A DNA stretch of 64,000 nt from Paracoccus xiamenensis (GTDB lineage: Bacteria > Pseudomonadota > Alphaproteobacteria > Rhodobacterales > Rhodobacteraceae). The stretch's first letter is position 1. The number at the start of each line of letters is the position of its first letter. Position numbers and translations under genes: made by a program. The stretch spans positions 868,001-932,000 of the forward strand of contig NZ_JAAOHY010000001.1 in NCBI RefSeq assembly GCF_011308835.1. The letters run 5' to 3'. Below, piece after piece: positions 17,879 to 29,159 of this stretch. The notes beneath the pieces are model-generated. The model was given only the letters and a program-made list of their open reading frames with translations. It was not told the origin of the DNA and made no database searches.

Positions 17879-20479
17879 TCAATATTCGTCAACGACTTCC
17901 TGATAGTCGGCGCAGAAGCTGTTGCCGCTGCGGGCGTTGGTCCAGCATTCCCAGCCATCACCGATCCGGTGGTCGCTGACCTCGCCGCCGTTCAGGCGCC
18001 AATCGCCGCCTGCGCGGTTGGTCACCGTGCGGTCGCCATCGGGCCAGACGAAAATCTCGGCCGCGCCATCGCCTTCGAATTCCAGCACATGGTAGCGGAA
18101 CCGCCCGCAATCCTTCTGCGAGGTGACCCGCCCCGCCGCATCCGTCACCCGGCAGGCCGCGGCCGCGCGGGGGTAATCGCCTGCGGACCACGCCGCCAGC
18201 AGGGCTCGGTTGGCATCGCAGGCCTGCCCGATACCGTCGCGGCAGCCGCGCAGAAAGGCGTGGGATGCCCGGCTGAGACCGTAGCGCGCGATCTCGGGAT
18301 GGCTGTCATGGCCCGGCACGAATGCGAGGCCATAGGTCGTTTCGTCCCAATCCAGATGCGCGCGATTTTCGATAAGTGCGCGCCCGTAAAGCAGGCAGCC
18401 TTCGCCATCCACCGTTTCCACCCGGTCGTGAAAACAGGCCCGCTGGAACTGCGCCATCGCGTCGGAAGGATCGACATCCCCGCCCTGACCGGCAGCCGCC
18501 ATCTGGCCCAGATACTTGCAGGCATAAGGTGCGATGCGCAGATCATCGCTATCGCAGACATGTGTGAAATAGCGCCCGGCGGTGTCGTAATCGCGGGTGT
18601 TATTCAAGGCGTGCTTGCCCCCGGAATAGCAGGAAAGTGGGTCGGCATCCAATGTCATTGCCGATGTGCAGCCCATGGCATAGGCGGCAGAGGCACCCGC
18701 CGCATCGCCCTGCCGCTCCAGCAGCCAGCCGAGGCTCTCGCAGTTTTCCATGCCAACCGAGCCCGCCTTGCAGCCGGCCTGCAACGCCCGCAGCCGCTGA
18801 TCGGGCTGGCCCGGCCAGGAAATCGCCTGACCATCCGGGCCCTTCCGCTCCTGCACGCTATAGGCAGAGGCAAGCGCGGCGCAGCCGTGGATCCTGTCGC
18901 CGCTGCAATTTTCGCGCAACAGCTGTTCGGGGAAGTCCTCTGGCCCGCTGGAAAGGTTGTCGCGAAAAAATGAAAGCGCCGATTTGCAGGCCTGACTGGC
19001 AGTCAGGCCGCTTTCCTCGGCGCATTTTCTGGCTTCTTCGTCAAATTTTGCCTGCTGAGGTGCGCGCGCCTCGGGCAGATCGGGGGAAAGGGTATAGGCC
19101 AGGCTCCCGCAGCCGGCCCCCGCGGAACCGCGTTCCTCGCAAAGCTCCAACGCCCGCGCGGCCGCCATCCTGCGGTCCAGCACGCTGAACATTCTCTCAA
19201 GCTTGCTGACGCCGACGCAGGCGATGACATTGTTCGCCGCGCAGCCGTCGCGCAGCCGGAAATAGACCACGCCGTCGCGTGTGGTGTCGCCGGTCTGTGC
19301 CTCTGCAAAACGCGTGAAACCGGTGAATGCCCGGTTGCAGCCCCGACGCGACGCTCGGGCCAGATCGCAGCCGGAAAACAAGGCCTCGGCCAAAGCATAT
19401 TCGTCATCTGCCGTCAGACTGGCGTCGAGCACCTGCGGGGTGACGTCAATCAGGCCCGCCAGTTCTTCGCAGGTCCAGCCACCAGCCTTACGGCAGGCAT
19501 GAAGATAGGCCAAAAACGCGGTAAGATGCGCGCCCCGCTCATGCGTCTTGAACTGGAGCTCTGGCCGCCCCAGCAACAGGCAGCTGTCCACGCGTCCTGC
19601 ATCACAGCCGATCTTGCCCAATTCCGGTTCGATCAGCGCGATGCCTGAACCGGCATTGGGCAAGGCGGTAAAAACAGGCTTGTTGATCCAGCCCTGATCG
19701 GATTCCATCAACCGTTGACAGCTCAGCGCGCGGCCTGCCATGCAACCCAGCAAATCAAAGCGCGCCATTTCGGCCTCCAGCGCGTCGTCTCGGGGCCGGA
19801 TATCCCCAAGCGCCTGGGAATAGCGGGCACAATCGGCGGCCTCGCCCTGCTGGCAACGCCAGCGCAAAAGCTGTTGCGCATCGTTTGAAGCTTCGGCGGG
19901 CGGGGTATCGGGCACCATCTCGAAACGGTCCCCGATGCGGTCCAGCGGCGCCGTGAAATCCGCGCCGGTTTCACAATCGGCGCCCTCTGGTAACCGGTCC
20001 GATGAGAGCACGCGGCTCCGCGCCAGCAAGCTGATCGGCCCGGCGGTAAGCGCATAGCCATCGCGGGTTCGGTAAGCCGTCATCATCGGTAGAAAGTCGG
20101 GGCTGCGGGCGGCGGCCTCGTTCACCCCTTCCAGACTTGCGCGTCGGGCCAGCACCAGATGGCAGCTATTCGGCGGCGCCAGCAGCGGGTGAACTGGCGC
20201 GCAGAAATGGTAAAGCGGGCCCATCTCGGCAAAGCCAGGCTCACCCTGGCTTTCGATCCGAAGAAAGCCCTGACCGCTCGCATCAAAGCCGATGCCGTCA
20301 ATCGTGACCGCCATTCCCGGATCGAGCTGCCCGATCACCGCGCCGCCCGGCTGATCCAGAAGCGCGGCGGGCGCGCAGACCTGCCGGACATTCGCGGGCT
20401 GATATGCGGGCAAGGTCTCGGCCCATGCGCCCGGGGCGATCAGGATGAGCGCGAGAAAAAACTGAAACAGCCGGAACAT
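17879..20479 (-). CDS. large exported Cys-rich Sel1/Hcp-like repeat protein of unknown function
   Basis: Predicted protein of 866 aa with a clear signal peptide (MFRLFQFFLALILIAPGAWA), so periplasmic or outer-membrane associated. Residues ~30-90 look like a bacterial SH3-like fold (VCAPAALLDQPGGAVIGQLD). The rest contains many degenerate repeats with spaced cysteine pairs, for example GCDAGRVDSCLLLG, GCKAGSVGMENCESLGWLL and CFHDRVETVDGEGCLLYG, reminiscent of Sel1-like repeats in Helicobacter cysteine-rich proteins. Those use disulfides to brace helical hairpins; the same is inferred here. GAGG precedes the ATG at 20479; upstream in-frame sequence lacks coding character. Function unknown; partner binding in the envelope is the best guess. 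It is 31 bases upstream of the XRE-cupin gene. Confidence 0.75.
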   Translation of the reverse strand: MFRLFQFFLALILIAPGAWAETLPAYQPANVRQVCAPAALLDQPGGAVIGQLDPGMAVTIDGIGFDASGQGFLRIESQGEPGFAEMGPLYHFCAPVHPLLAPPNSCHLVLARRASLEGVNEAAARSPDFLPMMTAYRTRDGYALTAGPISLLARSRVLSSDRLPEGADCETGADFTAPLDRIGDRFEMVPDTPPAEASNDAQQLLRWRCQQGEAADCARYSQALGDIRPRDDALEAEMARFDLLGCMAGRALSCQRLMESDQGWINKPVFTALPNAGSGIALIEPELGKIGCDAGRVDSCLLLGRPELQFKTHERGAHLTAFLAYLHACRKAGGWTCEELAGLIDVTPQVLDASLTADDEYALAEALFSGCDLARASRRGCNRAFTGFTRFAEAQTGDTTRDGVVYFRLRDGCAANNVIACVGVSKLERMFSVLDRRMAAARALELCEERGSAGAGCGSLAYTLSPDLPEARAPQQAKFDEEARKCAEESGLTASQACKSALSFFRDNLSSGPEDFPEQLLRENCSGDRIHGCAALASAYSVQERKGPDGQAISWPGQPDQRLRALQAGCKAGSVGMENCESLGWLLERQGDAAGASAAYAMGCTSAMTLDADPLSCYSGGKHALNNTRDYDTAGRYFTHVCDSDDLRIAPYACKYLGQMAAAGQGGDVDPSDAMAQFQRACFHDRVETVDGEGCLLYGRALIENRAHLDWDETTYGLAFVPGHDSHPEIARYGLSRASHAFLRGCRDGIGQACDANRALLAAWSAGDYPRAAAACRVTDAAGRVTSQKDCGRFRYHVLEFEGDGAAEIFVWPDGDRTVTNRAGGDWRLNGGEVSDHRIGDGWECWTNARSGNSFCADYQEVVDEY

Positions 20480-20681
20480 GCGGACCTCGAAACGGATACA
20501 GGGGCAGATGCCTTGCACCATAAGCCGCAGAGGTTCGAGGAAGCCATGGCCTTTCGTCGTGCCTGTCGTTTGCTGCGGCTGGCGCACGTGCCGGCGGACG
20601 GTCGCAGGCGGGGACAATGTGCGGTTGCAAATGGCAGCTTTTGGGGGAATTGATGCATCATTTAAACGAGGGGATGGAAAC

Positions 20682-22061
20682 ATGACTCCGATTGAACCGG
20701 TCCACAGTACGGGCGTGCTGCTGACCATTGCCGCGCTTGCGGTCGTGTTGCTGCTGGTTTTGATTATGCGCTTCCGGTTGCATGCCTTCGTGGCACTGGT
20801 GCTGGTCAGCCTGCTGACGGCGCTGGTGGCGGGGATTCCCTTTGCCGATGTCGTCCCCGAGATGTTGAAGGGCTTTGGCAGCACGCTGGCCTCGGTCGCG
20901 CTGCTGGTCGGTTTCGGTGCCATGATCGGCCGCCTGCTGGAGGTTACCGGCGGCGCGCAGGTGCTGGCAGACCGGCTGATCAACAAGTTCGGCGAAAGCC
21001 GTGCGCCGCTGGCGCTTGGTGTGGCCTCGCTGATGTTCGGCTTTCCGATCTTCTTCGATGCCGGCCTGGTGGTCATGCTGCCGATCATCTTCAGTGTTGC
21101 GTTGCGGTTCGGCGGCTCGGTCCTGCGCTATGCCTTTCCGGCCGCCGGGGCATTCGCGGTCATGCATGCCTTCGTGCCGCCCCATCCCGGCCCGGTCGCG
21201 GCGGGCGATCTGCTGGGCGCCGATATCGGGCTTTTGCTGATCGTCGGCCTGATCCTGGCCATCCCGACCTGGTTCTTCGGGGCCTATCTGTATGGCCTGT
21301 GGATCGGCAAGCGGGTGGTCCTGCCGGTGCCGGAGCTGCTGGGCGCCGACCTGTCGGAAAACGCCAGCAAGACCACGCCCCCCGATTTCTGGCGGGTGAT
21401 GACGGTGCTGCTGTTGCCGCTGGGGCTGATTTTCCTGAATACCGGGTTGAACACGCTGGCAACGATGGGCACGGTCGATGGCGGTGCGACATGGGTCGCA
21501 GCGCTGCGCCTGATCGGGCAGACGCCGGTGGCGCTGCTGATTACGGTGATCGTTGCGATGTTCCTGCTGCGGGGCGGGCGCAATCCGGCCGAGCTGGAAA
21601 AAATCATGGACCGCGCGCTGGCACCGATCTGCACGGTCATTCTGGTGACCGGGGCGGGCGGCATGTTCGGCGGCGTGCTGCGTGCCAGCGGCATCGGGCA
21701 GGCGCTGGCGGGCAGCCTTCAGGACATCGGCATGCCGCTGATCGTCGCGGCCTTCGTGATCGCAACAGCCTTGCGGGTGGCGCAGGGTTCGGCCACGGTG
21801 GCACTGACCACCACGGCGGGGCTGATCGCGCCGACGGTCGCCGCGACCACCGGTCTCAGCCAGCTGGACCTGTGCTTTCTGGTGATCGCCATTGCCAGCG
21901 GCTCGACCGTGCTCAGCCATTTCAACGATTCCGGCTTCTGGCTGGTGGGGAGGTTCCTGAACATGGATGAAAAGACCACGTTGAAGACCTGGACCGTGAT
22001 GGAGACCCTGCTGGGCACCATCGGCTTTACCCTTGCCGCCATCGGCTGGTGGCTGCTGTGA
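20682..22061 (+). CDS. gntT: gluconate:H+ symporter (GntP family)
   Basis: Inner-membrane permease of 459 aa with about 12-14 hydrophobic segments. GntP-family hallmarks are visible: GFGAMIGRLLEVTGGAQVLA, FGFPIFFDAGLVVMLPI, HAFVPPHPGPVAAGDLLGAD and VAQGSATVALTTTAGLI. GAGGGG stands about 10 bases before the ATG at 20682. The gluconokinase gene begins inside its stop codon, so imported gluconate is phosphorylated at once. Related GntP proteins carry idonate or fructuronate, but the kinase partner favours gluconate. Confidence 0.92.
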   Translation: MTPIEPVHSTGVLLTIAALAVVLLLVLIMRFRLHAFVALVLVSLLTALVAGIPFADVVPEMLKGFGSTLASVALLVGFGAMIGRLLEVTGGAQVLADRLINKFGESRAPLALGVASLMFGFPIFFDAGLVVMLPIIFSVALRFGGSVLRYAFPAAGAFAVMHAFVPPHPGPVAAGDLLGADIGLLLIVGLILAIPTWFFGAYLYGLWIGKRVVLPVPELLGADLSENASKTTPPDFWRVMTVLLLPLGLIFLNTGLNTLATMGTVDGGATWVAALRLIGQTPVALLITVIVAMFLLRGGRNPAELEKIMDRALAPICTVILVTGAGGMFGGVLRASGIGQALAGSLQDIGMPLIVAAFVIATALRVAQGSATVALTTTAGLIAPTVAATTGLSQLDLCFLVIAIASGSTVLSHFNDSGFWLVGRFLNMDEKTTLKTWTVMETLLGTIGFTLAAIGWWLL

Positions 22062-22570
22062 GCGCGATCCTTCAGCATATCGTGGTGATGGGCGTGTCGG
22101 GTGCCGGCAAATCCACCACCGGCGAAGCGCTCGCCCGCCGGATGGGCTGGCCCTTTATCGAAGGTGACAGCTTCCATCCTGCCGCCAATGTCGAAAAGAT
22201 GCATGCCGGTATCCCGCTGACCGATGCCGACCGCGATCCCTGGCTGCATGCGCTGGCGGCCGAACTCGCGCGGTTCGAAGCGCAGGGCGAATGCGCGGTC
22301 ATGGGCTGTTCGTCGTTGAAGCGGTCCTATCGCGACATCCTGCGCAGCGGCGCACCACGGGTCCGGTTCCTGCATGTCCATGGCTCGCGCGAGTTGCTGA
22401 CCGACCGGCTGGCCCACCGCTCGGGCCATTTCTTCGCGCCCTCGCTGCTGGATTCGCAGCTGGCGACGCTGGAACTGCTGGAGCCGGACGAGGATGGCGT
22501 AGTCGTCGACATGGCGCTGGCGGTCGAGGATCAGGTCACCGAGGCCATGCGCCTGCTGGGCCTGAACTAG
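22058..22570 (+). CDS. gntK: gluconokinase
   Basis: Kinase of 170 aa that makes 6-phospho-D-gluconate for the Entner-Doudoroff or pentose phosphate route. Walker A is GVSGAGKST at about 12-20, followed by the GntK signature FIEGDSFHPAANVEKM and PLTDADRDPWL. I choose the GTG at 22058, whose GTGA overlaps the permease stop; another GTG at 22049 would only add three residues. The same enzyme is needed at the end of the L-idonate route encoded near 41 kb, so the two loci should meet here. Confidence 0.93.
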   Translation: MSAILQHIVVMGVSGAGKSTTGEALARRMGWPFIEGDSFHPAANVEKMHAGIPLTDADRDPWLHALAAELARFEAQGECAVMGCSSLKRSYRDILRSGAPRVRFLHVHGSRELLTDRLAHRSGHFFAPSLLDSQLATLELLEPDEDGVVVDMALAVEDQVTEAMRLLGLN

Positions 22571-22580
22571 CCCGAGCGAC

Positions 22581-22631
22581 AACGCGAAAGCATCAGGGGC
22601 CGCCGTTCGGGGCGGCCCTTTCGCGTTTTTT
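22581..22631 (+). terminator. nested intrinsic terminator after gntK
   Basis: Outer stem AACGCGAAAG (22581-22590) pairs with CTTTCGCGTT (22618-22627); an inner GGGCCGCC / GGGCGGCCC stem sits inside; six Ts end it. Strong rho-independent terminator ending the gntT-gntK unit. Confidence 0.85.
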
Positions 22632-22648
22632 CGGGCGACCGCGCTGCG

Positions 22649-23425
22649 TTAATCGTCGGCGTCGCCGCCGCACAGCTGCACCTCGGTTCCCCAATCGGCG
22701 CAGCGTTCCATCAACGGATCGGGCAGGGGCAGGTCGGTGAAGAAGACGTCTATCTCTGACAGGCTGGCGATGCGCGCCGGGGCCGATCGGCCGAGCTTGG
22801 AGTGGTCGCTGACCAGAAAGGACTGGCGCGCCTGGCGCAGGATGGCGCGGCTGACGCGGACCTCGGCCAGGTCGTAGTCCAGCATGTCGCCGTCCAGATC
22901 CAGCGCCGAAGAGCCGATGATCGCATAATCAACCTTGAACTGCTCGATGAACTGGGTGGCAAGTTCGCCCACCAGCCCGCCATCGGACCTGCGCAGCGCG
23001 CCCCCCGCCACCATGATCTCGCAGCCCGGATTGGCGGCAAGGATATTGGCCACGTTCATGTTGTTGGTGATGACGGTGATGTTGGAGTGGTGAATCAGCG
23101 CCTGGGCAACCGCCTCGGTCGTGGTGCCGAGGTTCAGGATCAGGCTGGAATTGTCAGGGATCGCCGCCGCGCAGGCTGCGCCAATGGCGGCCTTGGCATC
23201 CGAATGCAGGCGGCGGCGCGCCTCGTATCCCAGGTTGACCATACCCATGCGCGGCACGGCGCCGCCGTGGACGCGATCAACCAGCCCCGCTTCGGCCAGG
23301 TCGCCCAGATCGCGGCGAATGGTCTGCAGCGTCACCTCGAAACGCTGGGCAAGGTCATCGACCAGAACCCGACCCTCGGCGCGCGCAAGTTCGACGATCT
23401 CATTCTGACGGATGCTCAGCGCCAT
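22649..23425 (-). CDS. glpR: DeoR-family repressor of glycerol-3-phosphate regulon
   Basis: Repressor of 258 aa. N-terminal DeoR winged helix: RQNEIVELARAEGRVLVDDL, then EVTLQTIRRDLGDLAEAGLV and the RVHGGAV signature. The C-terminal sugar-phosphate sensor domain contains LNLGTTTEAVAQAL and VITNNMNVANIL. GGAGGG precedes the ATG at 23425; an upstream in-frame start at 23515 adds sequence foreign to the family. It is divergent from glpD and should release the operon when glycerol-3-phosphate binds. Half-sites matching the E. coli GlpR operator lie between the two genes. Confidence 0.92.
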   Translation of the reverse strand: MALSIRQNEIVELARAEGRVLVDDLAQRFEVTLQTIRRDLGDLAEAGLVDRVHGGAVPRMGMVNLGYEARRRLHSDAKAAIGAACAAAIPDNSSLILNLGTTTEAVAQALIHHSNITVITNNMNVANILAANPGCEIMVAGGALRRSDGGLVGELATQFIEQFKVDYAIIGSSALDLDGDMLDYDLAEVRVSRAILRQARQSFLVSDHSKLGRSAPARIASLSEIDVFFTDLPLPDPLMERCADWGTEVQLCGGDADD

Positions 23426-23541
23426 GGTCCCTCCGGTTTTCCCTTTCGTAAAACTGACCCAAGGAAAACGCGCATTCAAGGGGCAAATCATGCTGCACAT
23501 GCGGCATAGAACCACTGTTTGGCACCACGACGCAGCGTATT

Positions 23542-23570
23542 CATGTTCGCTTTAGATGAAAACGAACATG
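23542..23570. promoter_or_regulatory. GlpR operator-like inverted repeat in the glpR-glpD gap
   Basis: CATGTTCG (23542-23549) and CGAACATG (23563-23570) are perfect 8-bp inverted arms that match the ATGTTCG half-site of E. coli GlpR. They are separated by 13 bases instead of the usual 4-6. A TTGACC -35-like box follows at 23585-23590, so the repeat is well placed to block the glpD promoter. Confidence 0.6.
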
Positions 23571-23658
23571 AACGAAAATAATTCTTGACCATCACCCCGA
23601 AACGGTTACTGCTGAGGGCATCAAAAAACGCGTCGCTAACGCGTGGGGGAGAGGAAAC

Positions 23659-25242
23659 GTGCCAGCATCCGCATTGACCGCACCTGTCGACCTGTTCGTC
23701 ATTGGCGGCGGCATCAACGGCTGTGGCATTGCCCGCGACGCTGCCGGGCGCGGATTGTCGGTGGTGCTGGCCGAGCAGGGCGATCTGGCGCAGGGTACGT
23801 CTTCGGCCTCGACCAAGCTGTTCCACGGCGGTTTGCGGTATCTGGAGTATTTCGAGTTCCGTCTGGTCCGTGAGGCGCTGGAGGAACGCGAAACCCTGCT
23901 GCGCGCCATGCCTCATATCAGCTGGCCGATGCGTTTCGTGCTGCCCTATTCGCCGGACATGCGGTTCGAAAACGACACTCCGACCTCGCGTCTGCTGGGG
24001 GTGGTCATGCCCTGGATGAAGGGGCGTCGGCCGGCATGGCTGATCCGGCTGGGCCTGTTTCTGTATGACAATCTGGGCGGGCGGAAGATCCTGCCGGGCA
24101 CGCGCAAGCTGGACCTGAGGACCGATCCGGCCGGCCAGCCGCTGAAGCCGGGCTTCGGGTTGGCCTATGAATACAGCGATTGCTGGGTGCAGGATTCCCG
24201 TCTGGTGGTGCTGAATGCGCGCGACGCGGAAGCACGCGGCGCCCAGATCATGACCGCCACCCGTGTGACCGCCGCCTATCGTGAGGGCGATCTGTGGCGG
24301 GTCGAGGTTGACGGCCCGAACGGCCCTGCCACCCATTATGCCCGCGCATTGGTGAATGCGGGTGGGCCGTGGGTCGAGGGTGTGATCCGCGATGTGGTTC
24401 ATATCGATTCAACCGAGGGCGTGCGTCTGGTGCGCGGCAGCCATATCGTCGTGCCCAAGCTGTACGATCACGATCGCTGCTATTTTTTCCAGGGCTCGGA
24501 CGGAAGGATCATCTTTGCAATCCCTTACGAGCAGGACTTCACCCTGATCGGGACCACCGACAAGGACCATCAGGGCCGCCCGGATCAGGTGCATTGCTCT
24601 GACGAGGAACGCGATTACCTTTGCGCCTTTGCCAGCCAGTATTTCGCCAAGCCGGTAACGCCCGACGATGTGGTCTGGACCTATTCCGGGGTGCGGCCGC
24701 TGTATAATGACGGCGCGAAATCGGCGACGGCGGCGACGCGCGACTATGTCCTGACCGTCGACGACAAGGGTGCGCCGCTGCTGAACGTTTTCGGCGGCAA
24801 GATCACCACCTATCGCCGGCTGGCCGAAAGCGCGCTGGCGAAGCTGAAACCTTGGTTTCCGCAGGCCTCGGGCGACTGGACCGCCGGGGTGGCGCTGCCG
24901 GGTGGGGATTTCGCGGTCGACGGTGTCGAGGAACTCATCGCGACGATCCAGAAGCGTTACCCGTTCCTGACGCGCGAATGGGCCGGCCGATTGGTCCGCA
25001 CCTATGGGACCGATGCGTTCGACTTGCTGGGTGCTGCGAATACCGCCGCCGATCTTGGCCCGGATTTCGGTGCAACGCTGACCGGGGCCGAAGTCAACTG
25101 GCTGATTTCAAAGGAATATGCCCGCTCGGCCGAGGATATTCTGTGGCGTCGCACCAAGCTGGGGCTGCATCTGCCGCCAGACCGGGCGGCGGCAGTGGAC
25201 GACTATGTGCGGCAGGCACGGCACGAGGCCGCCGCAGAATAA
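23659..25242 (+). CDS. glpD: aerobic glycerol-3-phosphate dehydrogenase
   Basis: FAD enzyme of 527 aa that oxidises glycerol-3-phosphate to dihydroxyacetone phosphate at the inner membrane and passes electrons to quinone. The FAD motif DLFVIGGGINGCGIARDAAG is near the N-terminus; GTSSASTKLFHGGLRYLEYF and VFGGKITTYRRLAESAL are GlpD signatures. The start is GTG at 23659 after GGGAGAGG. It opens the glycerol operon and is divergent from glpR. Imported glycerol reaches it after phosphorylation by GlpK. Confidence 0.95.
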   Translation: MPASALTAPVDLFVIGGGINGCGIARDAAGRGLSVVLAEQGDLAQGTSSASTKLFHGGLRYLEYFEFRLVREALEERETLLRAMPHISWPMRFVLPYSPDMRFENDTPTSRLLGVVMPWMKGRRPAWLIRLGLFLYDNLGGRKILPGTRKLDLRTDPAGQPLKPGFGLAYEYSDCWVQDSRLVVLNARDAEARGAQIMTATRVTAAYREGDLWRVEVDGPNGPATHYARALVNAGGPWVEGVIRDVVHIDSTEGVRLVRGSHIVVPKLYDHDRCYFFQGSDGRIIFAIPYEQDFTLIGTTDKDHQGRPDQVHCSDEERDYLCAFASQYFAKPVTPDDVVWTYSGVRPLYNDGAKSATAATRDYVLTVDDKGAPLLNVFGGKITTYRRLAESALAKLKPWFPQASGDWTAGVALPGGDFAVDGVEELIATIQKRYPFLTREWAGRLVRTYGTDAFDLLGAANTAADLGPDFGATLTGAEVNWLISKEYARSAEDILWRRTKLGLHLPPDRAAAVDDYVRQARHEAAAE

Positions 25243-25296
25243 ACGCGCTGCCGCCGGGCCAAGGCAGGCGCGCGAAGCAGATAAAGGGGAGGGCGA

Positions 25297-26379
25297 ATGT
25301 CGCTGGAGTTGCAAGGAGTGTCACGCGCGGTTGGGGGAAGGATGCATATCCACCCCACCAGCCTGACATTGCAGAAGGGCACGATGAACGTGCTGCTGGG
25401 GCCGACCCTGGCCGGCAAGACCAGCCTGATGCGGCTGATGGCCGGGCTGGACCAGCCAAGCGCGGGCCGCATCCTTTGGGACGGTCAGGACGTGACCGGC
25501 CAGCGGGTGCAGGACCGGGGCGTCGCCATGGTTTACCAGCAGTTCATCAACTATCCCGGCCTGACGGTTTACGAAAACATCGCCTCGCCCCTGCGCATCC
25601 TTGGCCGGCCGGCGGATGAAATCGACCGCCAGGTGCGCGAAACCGCTGAAATGATGCGCTTGACCCCGATGCTGGAGCGCAAACCGCTGGAACTGTCGGG
25701 CGGCCAGCAGCAGCGCTGCGCGCTTGCCCGCGCGTTGGTGAAGGGCGCGGGGCTGGTGCTGCTGGATGAACCGCTGGCGAACCTCGATTACAAGCTGCGC
25801 GAGGAACTGCGCGTGGAAATCCCGCGCATTTTCGAAGCCTCAGGCGCGATCTTCGTCTATGCCACCACCGAACCCGAAGAAGCGCTGCTTCTGGGTGGCA
25901 ACACGGCGACCCTGTGGGAAGGCCGGGTGACGCAATTCGGCCCCACGACCGAGGTTTACCGTCAGCCGCAGGACGCCACCACCGCGCGCGTATTCAGCGA
26001 CCCGCCGATGAATTTCGTCACCGCCCGCAAGCAAGGCGGGCAGGTCACGCTTGGCGACAGCAGCTCACCGGTCGCCGGTTTCAGCGATCTGCCCGACGGC
26101 AGCTATCAGGCCGGCTTCCGCGCCAATCACCTGCATCTGGCAAAGCACAGCGACGCGGCGATCCCCTTCGATTGCACCCTGTCCGTGACCGAAATCACCG
26201 GCTCCGAGACCTTCATCCATGTTCGTCACGGCGCTGACCGCTGGGTCGGTCTGGTCGAGGGCGTGCATGACCTGACCCCCGGTCAGGTGCTGACGGTCTG
26301 GCTGGACCCGGCCCATGTCTATCTGTTCGACGATGCAGGCCGGCTTGCCGCGCCCGCCTCCTATGCAATGGCGGCCTGA
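25297..26379 (+). CDS. glpS: glycerol ABC transporter, ATP-binding subunit GlpS
   Basis: ATPase of 360 aa with a C-terminal TOBE-like domain, in the order known from the rhizobial glycerol importer. Walker A GPTLAGKT at 35-42, a full signature LSGGQQQR at 133-140 and Walker B LVLLDEP at 153-159 are present. The H-loop histidine is missing: where canonical members read YVTHDQ, this reads YATTEP (threonine at about 191). Its partner GlpT has the opposite pattern. Works in the cytoplasm with GlpT on the GlpP/GlpQ channel. GGGGAGG precedes the ATG. Confidence 0.9.
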   Translation: MSLELQGVSRAVGGRMHIHPTSLTLQKGTMNVLLGPTLAGKTSLMRLMAGLDQPSAGRILWDGQDVTGQRVQDRGVAMVYQQFINYPGLTVYENIASPLRILGRPADEIDRQVRETAEMMRLTPMLERKPLELSGGQQQRCALARALVKGAGLVLLDEPLANLDYKLREELRVEIPRIFEASGAIFVYATTEPEEALLLGGNTATLWEGRVTQFGPTTEVYRQPQDATTARVFSDPPMNFVTARKQGGQVTLGDSSSPVAGFSDLPDGSYQAGFRANHLHLAKHSDAAIPFDCTLSVTEITGSETFIHVRHGADRWVGLVEGVHDLTPGQVLTVWLDPAHVYLFDDAGRLAAPASYAMAA

Positions 26380-26386
26380 GGGGACC

Positions 26387-27468
26387 ATGGCACAGATCAC
26401 GCTGAAAAACCTCGCCCACAGCTATTATCCGAACCCGCAATCGGAGCAGGATTACGCGCTGAAGGAAATGGATCACGTCTGGCTGGATGGGGGCGCTTAC
26501 GCGCTGCTGGGATCATCGGGCTGCGGCAAGACGACGCTTCTGAACATCATCTCTGGCCTGCTGCGGCCCAGTCATGGGCGGGTGCTGTTCAATGACCGCG
26601 ATGTGACGGATGCGGCGACGGCGGAACGAAACATCGCCCAGGTCTTCCAGTTCCCGGTCGTCTACGACACCATGTCGGTGCGCGACAATCTGGCTTTCCC
26701 GCTGCGCAATCGCGGCATGGATGCGGCTTATATCAAGGCCCGCGTCGACCAGATCGCCCAGATGATCGGGATGGAATCGATGCTGCAGCGCAAGGCGCAG
26801 GGCCTGACGGCGGATGCCAAGCAGAAGATCAGCCTTGGCCGCGGCATGGTGCGCGAGGACGTGAACGCGATCCTGTTCGACGAACCGCTGACCGTCATCG
26901 ACCCGCATATGAAGTGGGAATTGCGCACGCAGCTGAAGCAGCTGCACCGCGAATTCGGCCATACGATGATCTATGTCACCCACGACCAGACCGAGGCGCT
27001 GACCTTCGCCGACAAGGTTGTGGTGATGTATGACGGCCGCGTCGTCCAGATGGGCACGCCCGAAGAACTGTTCGAAACCCCGGCGCATACCTTCGTGGGT
27101 TACTTCATCGGCTCGCCCGGAATGAATTTTCTGGATGCGGATGTGCAGGGCAATCGCGCGCTGCTGCCCGGTGGCGAAAGCGTCGATCTGGGTGCGGAAT
27201 ATGCGCCCGCCTCGGGCAAGGTGCAGATCGGCATCCGCCCCGAACATGCGGTGCTGACCGATGGCGCGGGCCTGCCGCTGACGATCAACCGGATCGAGGA
27301 TGCTGGCCGTCACCGCATCCTGCGCGGCGAGGTGATGGGCAGCCCCCTGAACATCGTCCTGCCGGAAGGCCAGCCGGTCGGCGAAAACGCCCGCGTCGCC
27401 TTCACGCCCGCTAAAATCAACGTCTATGCCGATGACTGGCGCGTCGCTCCGCTGGGGAGGGCGGCCTG

Positions 27469-27469
<1 letters not shown>
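26387..27469 (+). CDS. glpT: glycerol ABC transporter, ATP-binding subunit GlpT
   Basis: Second ATPase, 360 aa, not related to the E. coli G3P antiporter of the same name. Walker A GSSGCGKTT at 42-50, Walker B ILFDEP at 162-167 and the H-loop VTHDQTEA (His about 199) are intact. The signature is degenerate: LTADAKQK at about 140-147 replaces LSGGQQQR. A heterodimer with GlpS would therefore have one complete ATP site. I use the ATG at 26387, seven bases after the glpS stop and with a GGGGAC ribosome site. Confidence 0.9.

Positions 27470-29158
<1,689 letters not shown>

Positions 29159-29159
<1 letters not shown>

Noticed and set aside
17848..17961. Earlier start for the XRE-cupin regulator
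   Set aside because: It would add 38 residues of foreign sequence that overlap the end of the upstream Cys-rich gene; the ATG at 17847 begins at the usual place before the HTH domain.
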